A stretch of 64,000 nucleotides of DNA, taken from JAODBJ01 sp963782465 (lineage in GTDB: Bacteria; Actinomycetota; Acidimicrobiia; IMCC26256; PALSA-610). Shown here piece after piece: positions 57,472-64,000 of the stretch; position 1 is the first letter of the stretch, and each line of letters opens with the position of its first letter. The DNA is taken from assembly GCA_963782465.1 (NCBI GenBank), contig CAWAJR010000003.1, positions 186,001 to 250,000 on the forward strand, given 5' to 3'. Under the pieces are notes generated by a model, which saw nothing but the letters and a program-made list of their open reading frames with translations, was not told the origin of the DNA and did no database searches. The position numbers and the translations under genes are program-made.

Positions 57472-57825
57472 TCAGTCCTCCTGCCTTGCCTGCTCGAGGT
57501 CCCGCACGTACGCGTCCAGCCGGTCGAAGCTCTCGTTCCAGAACCGCTCGAACCCGCCGGCCCACTCGTGGACCGGCCGCAACCCGCGGGCGTCGAGGCC
57601 GTAGAGGCGCTGCTTGCCGGCCTTGCGGTCGCGCACCAGCCCGACCTCCCGGAGCACCCGCAGGTGTTTGGACGCCCCCGGCTGGGCCATCCCCAGCTCC
57701 CGGGCCAACTCGGTCACCGGCCGCTCACCCGCCCGCAGCAGCACCAGGATCTCCCGGCGCTGCGGCTCGGCGATCGCGTTGAAGACGTCCGACGTCGTCG
57801 CTGCACGTGCCATGGCAGGCATCAT
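57472..57825 (-). CDS. ArsR/SmtB-family regulator (second cassette)
   Basis: A 117-residue winged-helix regulator: TSDVFNAIAEPQRREILVLL, RPVTELARELGMAQPGASKH and LRVLREVGLVRDRKAGKQRL. It lacks metal-binding cysteines and belongs to the group that controls SRPBCC genes. Two starts are possible, ATG 57825 and ATG 57813; the first overlaps the palindromic operator. It heads the cassette and very likely represses it. Confidence 0.87.
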   Translation of the reverse strand: MMPAMARAATTSDVFNAIAEPQRREILVLLRAGERPVTELARELGMAQPGASKHLRVLREVGLVRDRKAGKQRLYGLDARGLRPVHEWAGGFERFWNESFDRLDAYVRDLEQARQED

Positions 57826-57842
57826 ATGCCGATATCGGCATA
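57825..57842. promoter_or_regulatory. Perfect 18-bp palindrome, ArsR operator candidate
   Basis: TATGCCGATATCGGCATA is an exact palindrome at the ArsR start, with AT-rich flanks. Binding here would block both transcription and the first start codon. The sequence differs from the palindrome at the island ArsR gene (40451-40474), so the two regulators probably do not cross-bind. Confidence 0.7.
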
Positions 57843-57890
57843 CGTCAAGCCGAGGCGCTCAGGCCGTCGGCCCTGCCGCGGCGTCGACGA

Positions 57891-58451
57891 TCAGGACGAG
57901 ACGCGGTGACGGAGGTAGACGATGCCGTTGCCGAACCGGTGCTCGTCGAGCAGCTCGAGCTCGGCGCGTATGCCGCGGGGGAGCGCCGGCTTACCGCCGC
58001 CGGTGAGCACGGGATGGACGAACAGGTGGCACTCATCGACCAGCCCGGCCTTGAAGGCGTGCGCGGCGAGTTGCGCGCCCCCCACGGTGAGATCGCTCGT
58101 GGCCGAGGCCTTCATATCGCGAACCGCGCCGGGTTCGAAGTGGCGCGCGAGCCGGGTCTTGGCGGTCGGTACCGCGTCGAGGGTCGTCGAGTAGACGACC
58201 TTGTCCGCGGCTTGCCAGACGCCGGCGAAATCACCCATGAGTTCCGACTGCGCCGCCAGCGTCGAGTCGGTTTCCCAGACGGCCATCGTTTCGTAGAGGC
58301 GCCGCCCGTAGAGGTACATGCCGATGGAGCGCACGAGGTCGGTGATGAACGAGAAGACGTCGTCGCTCGGCGCGGTCCAATCGAAATTGCCGTGCTCATC
58401 CTCGATGTAGCCGTCGAGCGACACATTCGAGATGTAGATCAGTTTGGCCAT
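57891..58451 (-). CDS. RibD C-terminal/dihydrofolate-reductase-like protein (third copy)
   Basis: A 186-residue RibD_C-family reductase: LIYISNVSLDGYIEDEHGNF, RSIGMYLYGRRLYETMAVWE, SDLTVGGAQLAAHAFKAGLV and DECHLFVHPVLTGGGKPALP. It lies upstream of the second ArsR on the same strand, separated by the operator region, and downstream of the sensor kinase. It is the third such protein in this window. The substrate is unknown. Confidence 0.85.
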   Translation of the reverse strand: MAKLIYISNVSLDGYIEDEHGNFDWTAPSDDVFSFITDLVRSIGMYLYGRRLYETMAVWETDSTLAAQSELMGDFAGVWQAADKVVYSTTLDAVPTAKTRLARHFEPGAVRDMKASATSDLTVGGAQLAAHAFKAGLVDECHLFVHPVLTGGGKPALPRGIRAELELLDEHRFGNGIVYLRHRVSS

Positions 58452-58494
58452 ACCGCTCCCGCGGTCCGCGACGAACTCGTAGCTCCCGACGAGC

Positions 58495-59616
58495 TTACGG
58501 ATCGCGATCATCGAGCGCGGCGGCCGGTTGAGCAGGGAGTTGCACGGTGACGCACAGCCCGCCGGCGGCGCGGGGGTTGAGGGTGAGCGTTCCGTCGTGC
58601 GCCTCGCTGATGCTCCTGACGATGGCCAGGCCGAGGCCGACACCGGCACCGTCACTTCGTACGCGTTCGGCGCCGCGCTGGAACGGTTCGGTGATGGTCG
58701 AGACCAACCGGGGCGCGAGCACCCTGCCCGTGTTCTCGACACTGAGCACGACACGGTCGGGCTCAACCCTCGTCGCGACCCACACGCGGCCGAGTTCGGG
58801 CAGGTTGTGGACGATCGCGTTGTGCACGAGGTTCGTCGTCAACTGCAGCAGGAGCGCGTGCGAGCCGAGCGTCGGCGTCGTCTCGCCGGAGGTTTCGATG
58901 GTGACGCCGTGCTTTTCTGCGAGGGGCAGGAGCGTTTCGGTTGCTTCTTCCGCGATGAGCGACAGGTCGACGCGTTCCCGCGCGAAGGACCGTTGGTCGG
59001 CCCGGCTGAGCAGGAGCAAGGCTTCGGTGAGGTCGATCGCTCGGGCGTTGACGACGGAGAGACGGTCGACGAGTTCACCGTTGACACGGTTCGGATCGTT
59101 GCGCGCGACGTCGAGCAGGGTCTGCGTGATCGCGAGTGGCGTTCGCAGTTCGTGGGAGGCGTTGGCTGCGAACCTCTGCTGTTCGGCGACGTGTGCTTCG
59201 AGCCTGGCGAGCATGGTGTCGAAGGCGTCGGCGAGTTCGCGGAACTCATCGTTGCGGCCCGGGAGCCGGAGCCGGTGGGAGAGCGATCCGGTCGCGGCCG
59301 TGCGCGTCGCGTCGGTGATGCGCGTCAGGGGGGCGAGCATCCGGCCGGCGAGGACCCAACCACCCAGGAGCCCGAACACCAGCAGGAACGCCATCACTAC
59401 GGCTGCCCTCGGGGCGAACACGTGCAGGAGCCTCGACCGCACGGGGAACACGCCATGAATGGGGTTGTCGGCGTTGACGAGGAACGCACGATCGGGGACG
59501 TAACGCAACAGGAACAACCACACCGCGGCGAGGAGCAAGGCACCGGCGAGCATCAGGAACGCGGCGTAACTCAGCGTGAGTTTGAGGCGAACACTCAACC
59601 CGGGAGCTCTATCCAC
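58495..59616 (-). CDS. OmpR-type sensor histidine kinase
   Basis: A 373-residue membrane kinase. Helix 1 (LTLSYAAFLMLAGALLLAAV), an outer loop of about 40 residues, helix 2 (AVVMAFLLVFGLLGGWVLAG), HAMP (MLAPLTRITDATRTAATGSL), the H-box FAANASHELRTPLAITQTLL, and the ATPase domain with LVHNAIVHNLP and GLGLAIVRSISEAHDGTL. The G1-type box DNGxG is altered (VLSVENTGRVLAP has Glu-Asn instead of Asp-Asn), as in some active kinases. The GTG at 59616 has a strong AGGGAGG and overlaps the regulator gene by eight bases. Confidence 0.9.
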   Translation of the reverse strand: MDRAPGLSVRLKLTLSYAAFLMLAGALLLAAVWLFLLRYVPDRAFLVNADNPIHGVFPVRSRLLHVFAPRAAVVMAFLLVFGLLGGWVLAGRMLAPLTRITDATRTAATGSLSHRLRLPGRNDEFRELADAFDTMLARLEAHVAEQQRFAANASHELRTPLAITQTLLDVARNDPNRVNGELVDRLSVVNARAIDLTEALLLLSRADQRSFARERVDLSLIAEEATETLLPLAEKHGVTIETSGETTPTLGSHALLLQLTTNLVHNAIVHNLPELGRVWVATRVEPDRVVLSVENTGRVLAPRLVSTITEPFQRGAERVRSDGAGVGLGLAIVRSISEAHDGTLTLNPRAAGGLCVTVQLPAQPAAALDDRDP

Positions 59617-60304
59617 GATCGCCTCCCTCGTGCCCGGCGTCGGGTTGCGTATCGATGCGGTACCCGACGCCGGCGACGGTGCCGATGATCCAGGGTTCAC
59701 CGAGGCGTTTGCGCAGTGCCGAGACGGTGATGCGCACGGCGTTGGTGAACGGGTCGGCGTTCGCGTCCCACGCTCGCTCCAAGAGTTCTTCGGCACTGAC
59801 GACACCACCTTCGGCCGCGACAAGAACTTCGAGCACTGCGAACTGCTTCCTCGTCAGCGCGACGTACTGGCCGTCGCGGTAGACCTCGCGCCGGAACGGG
59901 TCCAGCCGCAGGTCGGCGATCTCACGCACCGGTGGCCGGTTGTGGGCGCGCCTGCGGTCGAGGGCCCGGAGCCGGAGCACGAGCTCTCGGAGTTCGAACG
60001 GCTTGGTGAGGTAGTCGTCGGCACCGAGCCCGAACCCGGAGGCCTTGTCGTCGAGGCGGTCGGCCGCGGTGAGCATGAGGATCGGCATACCGCTGCCGGA
60101 CGCGACGATGCGCTCCGCGATCTCGTCGCCGGTGGGCCCGGGAATGTCGCGGTCGAGGACCGCGATGTCGTAGGCGTTGACGGTCAACAGGTCGAGCGCG
60201 GTGTCGCCGTCACCGGCGATGTCGGCCGCGATCGCTTCCAGGCGCAGCCCATGGCGGATGGCCTCGGCCAGATAGGGCTCGTCCTCGACGAGCAGCACAC
60301 GCAC
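59609..60304 (-). CDS. OmpR-family response regulator
   Basis: A 231-residue regulator. The receiver domain has VLLVEDEPYLAEAIRHGL and Asp in DIAVLDRDIPGPTG, with the conserved Lys in GADDYLTKPFELRELVLRLR. The winged-helix output domain has LTRKQFAVLEVLVAAEGGVV, EELLERAWDANADPFTNAVR and VSALRKRLGEPWIIGTVAGV followed by GYRID. The GTG start at 60304 is 87 bases from the divergent D,D-carboxypeptidase, which may be a target. It is co-translated with the sensor kinase. Confidence 0.93.
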   Translation of the reverse strand: MRVLLVEDEPYLAEAIRHGLRLEAIAADIAGDGDTALDLLTVNAYDIAVLDRDIPGPTGDEIAERIVASGSGMPILMLTAADRLDDKASGFGLGADDYLTKPFELRELVLRLRALDRRRAHNRPPVREIADLRLDPFRREVYRDGQYVALTRKQFAVLEVLVAAEGGVVSAEELLERAWDANADPFTNAVRITVSALRKRLGEPWIIGTVAGVGYRIDTQPDAGHEGGDRG

Positions 60305-60391
60305 GCTCCGACGCTAATGAGCTGCCACATATCGCCGGCATATCGAAAACCGCGTACGGGCCGGCAACACGGCGCCGGCCTGACTGGAGGC

Positions 60392-61306
60392 ATGTCCGCC
60401 GGCGAACCCGCACGAACGCGCCGCCGAGGGGTGCTGCTCGGCGCGGTACTCGCCTTCCTCGTCGCAACCGCCGGGTTCGCGGCCGGCCGTCACGTGCTCG
60501 ACGACACGGACCGCACCTACCTCTCGACCGACGGGTGGCCGCGGCGCGGGCAGGGCGCCTACGTGATCGGCAACGGGCGGCCGGCGGTGAGCCCCCACGA
60601 GCAGCCGGTCCCGATCGCCAGCCTGGCCAAGGTGATGACCGCCTACCTCGTGCTCGAGCACTACCCGCTGGGCGCGGCCGGCACCGGCCGGCCGTTCGTG
60701 GTCGGTCAGCGCGATGTCGTCGATACCGAGAGGAGGCGGCGCGACGACCAATCGATTGTCGATGTCAGGGCCGGTGAGCAGCTCACCGAGCGCGATGCCC
60801 TCATGGCGATCCTGTTGCCGTCCGCGAACAACATCGCGGTACTCGTCGCGCGTGAGGTCGACGGCAGCATTCCCGCGTTCGTCGCGGAGATGAACCGCAC
60901 CGCGCACGCGCTCGGGATGTCCGACACGACCTACACCGACCCGAGCGGGTACGACGCGGGCACCGTCTCGACCGCCCTCGATCAGCTGCGCCTGGCCCGC
61001 GTCGTGAGCCAGGACGACACGCTGGCCGGCATGATGGCCACCCGCAGCTACTCGCTCCCCGTCGCCGGCGAAGTGACCAACACCAACACCCTGCTCGGCG
61101 ACGACGGGTTCGTCGGCATGAAGACCGGTTCCGACGGCGCGGCCGGCGGCTGCTTCATGTTCCGGTCCGAGCGGCACACCGCAGACGGCAACGAAACGCT
61201 GACCGGCGTGGTGCTCGGTCAGCAAGGACATGACCTCATCACCGCGGGCCTGTACGCGGCGAAGCAGTTGGTCGACCGCGTCGCGCCGAACCCCGCGACC
61301 CGCTGA
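60392..61306 (+). CDS. D-alanyl-D-alanine carboxypeptidase-like serine hydrolase (S11 family)
   Basis: A 304-residue exported penicillin-binding-protein-like enzyme. An N-terminal basic segment and helix (GVLLGAVLAFLVATAGFAAG) form a signal anchor. The three active-site motifs are present: SLAK at residues 77-80 (PIASLAKVMTAYLV), SAN at 144-146 (LLPSANNIAVLVA) and KTG at 244-246 (FVGMKTGSDGAAGGC). It trims the terminal D-Ala of peptidoglycan stems. The ATG at 60392 follows TGGAGG. It is divergent from the OmpR-type regulator gene. Confidence 0.9.
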   Translation: MSAGEPARTRRRGVLLGAVLAFLVATAGFAAGRHVLDDTDRTYLSTDGWPRRGQGAYVIGNGRPAVSPHEQPVPIASLAKVMTAYLVLEHYPLGAAGTGRPFVVGQRDVVDTERRRRDDQSIVDVRAGEQLTERDALMAILLPSANNIAVLVAREVDGSIPAFVAEMNRTAHALGMSDTTYTDPSGYDAGTVSTALDQLRLARVVSQDDTLAGMMATRSYSLPVAGEVTNTNTLLGDDGFVGMKTGSDGAAGGCFMFRSERHTADGNETLTGVVLGQQGHDLITAGLYAAKQLVDRVAPNPATR

Positions 61307-61316
61307 ACCAGCGCGC

Positions 61317-62222
61317 CTATGCCCTTGCTGCCGTGGCCACGGATGCTGCCAGCCGCACGCGAAGCTCGCTGACGGCGGCAATCGCGCTCTCGTCGTCGCC
61401 CGCGCACGGAATGACGTTGAAGGCCGAGCAACCGGCCTCGATGTACGGCCGCAAGAACTCCGCGACATCTTCGGGTGTCCCGTAGGGCGAGTATCGCTCG
61501 AAGGGCTCGAAGGGCATTTGATAGAAGCGCTGCATCTGCGTGGCCAGCAGCGCGCGGGCAGCCTCGCGGGTCGTGGCAAAGCCGCACCAAACGTTCAGCG
61601 CGTGCTCGAACCCGCTCGCGTCCCGGCCGGCGAGCATTGCCTCTTGCGCGATGCGATCGCGCACCGCGGCGAACCGGCGGGGGGAGACCCAGATTCCGAG
61701 CCAGCCGTCGCCGAGCCTCGCGGCGCGGCTCACCGCCGCATCGGATCGCCCACCCACGATGAGAGGTACCGGCGGCGACGGTGCCGGCAAGACCCGGGCG
61801 TCGTCGAGTGCGAAGAACTCACCGTCGAAGGTGACCGGCGCGCCGGCGGCCAGGCTTCGAAGCACCCGAAGGCTCTCGTCCATCCGGCGTCCACGCGTCC
61901 TCGGCTCGACGCCGCAGATCTCGATTTCGTGAGGGTCCTCGCCTCCGACCCCGACGCCGAGCGTGAGCCGACCCGGCGCGAGCTGCGCGATCGTGGCGAG
62001 TTGCCGGGCGACCAACACCGGGTGGCGCAACGGAAGCAGGTACAAGCCGACGTACACCGGCAGGGCAGCCTGAACCGAGAGGAGGGATGTTGCGCCGATC
62101 AACCCGTCGGCTCCCGCGCCGACGAAGAAGCTGACGTGATCGCCGACACACAGGTGGTCGACGCCCGCGTCGGCGACCTGGGAGAGCGCCGTATGCAGCC
62201 CCTCCGGATCGCCGTCGGGCAC
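61317..62222 (-). CDS. LLM-class (F420-dependent type) flavin oxidoreductase; N-terminus probably frameshifted
   Basis: A luciferase-like TIM-barrel oxidoreductase: GVDHLCVGDHVSFFVGAGAD, PVYVGLYLLPLRHPVLVARQ, LAPGRLTLGVGVGGEDPHEI, PVPLIVGGRSDAAVSRAARL and GDGWLGIWVSPRRFAAV. The frame begins usefully at GTG 62222, but the natural first strand VRVGLFPDALAVPDGD extends before it with no start codon in this frame. An ATG with a good GGAG at 62320 opens another frame (MTETASLDVNQPTP), so a one-base shift near 62265-62285 probably hides the real start. Family members use F420 or FMN; which one cannot be decided here. Confidence 0.78.
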   Translation of the reverse strand: MPDGDPEGLHTALSQVADAGVDHLCVGDHVSFFVGAGADGLIGATSLLSVQAALPVYVGLYLLPLRHPVLVARQLATIAQLAPGRLTLGVGVGGEDPHEIEICGVEPRTRGRRMDESLRVLRSLAAGAPVTFDGEFFALDDARVLPAPSPPVPLIVGGRSDAAVSRAARLGDGWLGIWVSPRRFAAVRDRIAQEAMLAGRDASGFEHALNVWCGFATTREAARALLATQMQRFYQMPFEPFERYSPYGTPEDVAEFLRPYIEAGCSAFNVIPCAGDDESAIAAVSELRVRLAASVATAARA

Positions 62223-62361
62223 TGCGAGCGCGTCAGGGAAGAGCCCGACGCGGACCGCGCCACGTGACGAGGGCCCGCCGGCGTCGGTTGGTTGACGTCG
62301 AGCGATGCAGTTTCAGTCATTGCCGTCTCCGATCTGTGCCCGTCCCGCGAAGCGTGCGCCG

Positions 62362-63513
62362 TCACCAACGAGGCCCTTGCGGGTCGACCTCGAGGAGCGT
62401 CTTGCCCACGATCTCGTGCGTGAACGCGTCGGTGCCCGGGTGGAAGCGGGCCGCGCGCACATCACGCGAGAGCCGTTCGAGTTCCGCGCCGCGGCGGAAC
62501 GAGCTGCCGCCCACCACTTCGCATGCCGCGTCGACGACGGTCATCGCGGCGGTGGCGGCTCGCCACTTGGCCGCGAAGATCTGCACGGGCCAACGGGCGC
62601 CGTGGTCGACTCCATCGACCCAGTCACGGGCCAGCCGGTCGATCACCGCGCGGGCGGCGTCGAGTTCGAGGTGCATGTGCGCGACCTGCTGCTGCACCAG
62701 GGGATGATGGGCGAAGGTGTGGCCGGGGATCGCGATGGAAGTGCGTTGACGCGCGTGCTCGATGGCAAGGTCGAGTGCTCGCTCGGCGATACCGACGTAG
62801 ACATTGGAGATCAGGGTGAGCGCCCAGATGGTCATGGCACCGAGCACGGGATCGCTCGGCGGGCCGGCCGGGACGACGCACAGCACGTTCTCGTCCGGAA
62901 CGAACACACCGTCGAGAACGGTGTCGTGGCTCTCGGTCGCGCGCATGCCTTGCGCGTCCCACGTGTCGACGACGGTGAGGCCCGGCGTATCACGCGTCAC
63001 GAACCCGTGGACGATCATCGGTCGCGACGGGTCACTGCTGTCCATCGCGTGGACGCCGAGACGGTCCCACACCGGGCCGAGCGAGCCGAACAGCTTGCGG
63101 CCGTGGAGCCGCCAACCGCCGGGCACGCGCTCGGCCCGGGTCGTCGAGAGCGCGAGGGGGATGTCGTTGCCGATCTCCGCGTGCCCGGACGCGAGGACCT
63201 CGCCGTCGGCCGCCCAACCGAGCATGCGCGCACCGAACGGGTGGCCGAAGGCGTCGAGGGTTGCGGCCAAGCCGACCCAGTAGTGGTGCATGCTCGTCGA
63301 CAAGGCTGTCGCCGGCGCGTAGCGGGCGAGGCGACGTTGTTCGGCGGCGAGCGTCGCGAGGTCGAGGCCGAAGCCGCCGAGCCGTCGCGGTGCGGCCGCC
63401 GTCAACCACCCGATGCGGCGAAGGTCGGCGAGGTCGTCGTGCGGGAACCGACCGGCCTTGTCGAAGCCGGCGGCGCGGTCCCGGAACGATTCGAGCATCG
63501 CGGCGTCGAGCAT
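62362..63513 (-). CDS. Acyl-CoA dehydrogenase-like flavoprotein
   Basis: A 383-residue member of the acyl-CoA dehydrogenase fold. FPHDDLADLRRIGWLTAAAP, RRLGGFGLDLATLAAEQRRL and the flavin-side ASGHAEIGNDIPLALSTTRA, then WDAQGMRATESHDTVLDGVF are visible, with the C-terminal helical domain (AAKWRAATAAMTVVDAACEV with VGGSSFRRGAELERLSRDVR). The catalytic Glu of true dehydrogenases is not obvious at its place, and the GSSFRR block resembles DszC/hydroxylase-type monooxygenases. It precedes the LLM oxidoreductase on the same strand, so the two flavoenzymes may form one pathway. Confidence 0.82.
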   Translation of the reverse strand: MLDAAMLESFRDRAAGFDKAGRFPHDDLADLRRIGWLTAAAPRRLGGFGLDLATLAAEQRRLARYAPATALSTSMHHYWVGLAATLDAFGHPFGARMLGWAADGEVLASGHAEIGNDIPLALSTTRAERVPGGWRLHGRKLFGSLGPVWDRLGVHAMDSSDPSRPMIVHGFVTRDTPGLTVVDTWDAQGMRATESHDTVLDGVFVPDENVLCVVPAGPPSDPVLGAMTIWALTLISNVYVGIAERALDLAIEHARQRTSIAIPGHTFAHHPLVQQQVAHMHLELDAARAVIDRLARDWVDGVDHGARWPVQIFAAKWRAATAAMTVVDAACEVVGGSSFRRGAELERLSRDVRAARFHPGTDAFTHEIVGKTLLEVDPQGPRW

Positions 63514-63610
63514 GGCGTGAGCGGTCGATGGCGCCGGGGAAAGTGGTGGGAGCGGTGGTGTTCGTCATGCGACGAGCATCGTGAAACCTGTCGGTACGGG
63601 CATCGGCGCG

Positions 63611-63636
63611 ACGCTCCATCGCGGCGAATGGAGCGT
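63611..63636. promoter_or_regulatory. Inverted repeat between LuxR-type and acyl-CoA dehydrogenase-like genes
   Basis: ACGCTCCAT and ATGGAGCGT are exact inverted arms with an 8-bp spacer. It lies 25 bases after the LuxR-type stop and 98 bases before the flavoprotein start, both read on the minus strand. It can be an operator or a terminator; there is no T-tract. Confidence 0.4.
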
Positions 63637-63661
63637 TCGCTGCACCGACTCGCGTACGCGC

Positions 63662-64000
63662 TCAGCCGGCGAGACCCGCTCTGATCGCCACCCGGGCGGC
63701 GGCGGTCCGGTTGCGGACACCGAGCTTGGTGAAGATGTTGCTCAGGTGTCGATTGGCGGTGCGTTCGCTGATGAAGAGCCGCTCGGCCAGCTCGCGGTTG
63801 GTCAGACCATCGGCCAGCGCAGCAAGCACCTCCCGCTCACGGGCGCTGAGCGACCCGAGTTGCCCGGACGGATCAGCCGTCGCCGCCGGCGGCGGGGGCG
63901 AGGTTTCCATCTCGATGTGGGCGGCGATCCAGGCGTCGACACTGCCGGTCGGCATCTCGAGCGCCCACAGGTCGATTGACCGTTCGGCGGCCACGAGCGC
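63662..64000 (-). CDS. LuxR-type regulator, C-terminal part (5' end outside window)
   Basis: The frame is open to the window edge and probably continues beyond it. Visible are a linker (WALEMPTGSVDAWIAAHIEM with a Pro-rich stretch) and a complete LuxR C-terminal helix-turn-helix: LSAREREVLAALADGLTNRE, LAERLFISERTANRHLSNIF and TKLGVRNRTAAARVAIRAGL. An ATG at 63994 exists but would leave only 110 residues, so a longer protein (for example with an ATPase or sensor domain) is more likely. It may control the flavoprotein genes downstream. Confidence 0.8.
   Translation of the reverse strand, partial: ALVAAERSIDLWALEMPTGSVDAWIAAHIEMETSPPPPAATADPSGQLGSLSAREREVLAALADGLTNRELAERLFISERTANRHLSNIFTKLGVRNRTAAARVAIRAGLAG

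Overview
The window is 64 kb of GC-rich, gene-dense bacterial chromosome. The gene order (uvrC-rapZ-yvcK-gap-pgk-tpiA-secG), GTG starts, ATGA/GTGA stop-start overlaps, GAF-ANTAR regulators and an F420-type luciferase-like oxidoreductase point to an actinobacterium. I suspect an Acidimicrobiia-like lineage, but that is inference. Several otherwise convincing genes are broken by single-base frameshifts, which fits either indel errors in an assembly or real decay.

Layout. 1-8.2 kb: the end of a Flp/Tad pilus operon (cpaF end, tadB, tadC), a frameshifted membrane protein, a hydrolase/TetR divergent pair, a separate Flp pilin gene and a NarL-type two-component system. 8.2-24.9 kb: coaE and the excision-repair genes uvrB, uvrA and uvrC. 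Between them lie three tandem membrane-glycosyltransferase-like paralogues, a methyltransferase, a diiron oxygen-binding (ODP-like) protein coupled to a chemoreceptor-like coiled-coil protein, and nadA. 24.9-30.3 kb: rapZ, yvcK and the lower-glycolysis operon gap-pgk-tpiA, then secG. whiA is absent from its usual place, and the rapZ-yvcK gap is filled by three 89-bp direct repeats that form a chain of short ORFs coupled to yvcK. 30.4-38.4 kb: a peptide ABC transporter with a fused permease/ATPase, a zinc alcohol dehydrogenase and an AlkZ-like protein.

38.5-44.6 kb: tRNA-Leu(GAG) followed by an integrated island. The last 18 bp of the tRNA gene region recur at 44624-44641, and shorter or diverged copies lie at 42364 and 43134, so the island looks like three accreted segments. 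Cargo includes a HEPN-MNT toxin-antitoxin-like pair with its own inverted-repeat operator, an ArsR-SRPBCC-RibD_C cassette with a perfect 24-bp palindrome, a DUF4760-like membrane protein and a SLOG-domain protein. No integrase is visible.

44.8-51.1 kb: a worn stress/dormancy region with intact HPF-like, slipin, two GAF-ANTAR and LapA-like genes, mixed with fragments of baeRF, IS3 transposase, VIT/CCC1 transporter, adenylate kinase and arginine deiminase genes. 51.1-56.1 kb: phosphoketolase translationally coupled to a P3A-type proton ATPase. 56.3-60.3 kb: a second ArsR-SRPBCC-RibD_C cassette with another palindromic operator, a third RibD_C-type reductase and an OmpR-type two-component system. 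60.4-64 kb: a D,D-carboxypeptidase, a luciferase-like oxidoreductase, an acyl-CoA dehydrogenase-like flavoprotein and the C-terminal part of a LuxR-type regulator cut by the window end.
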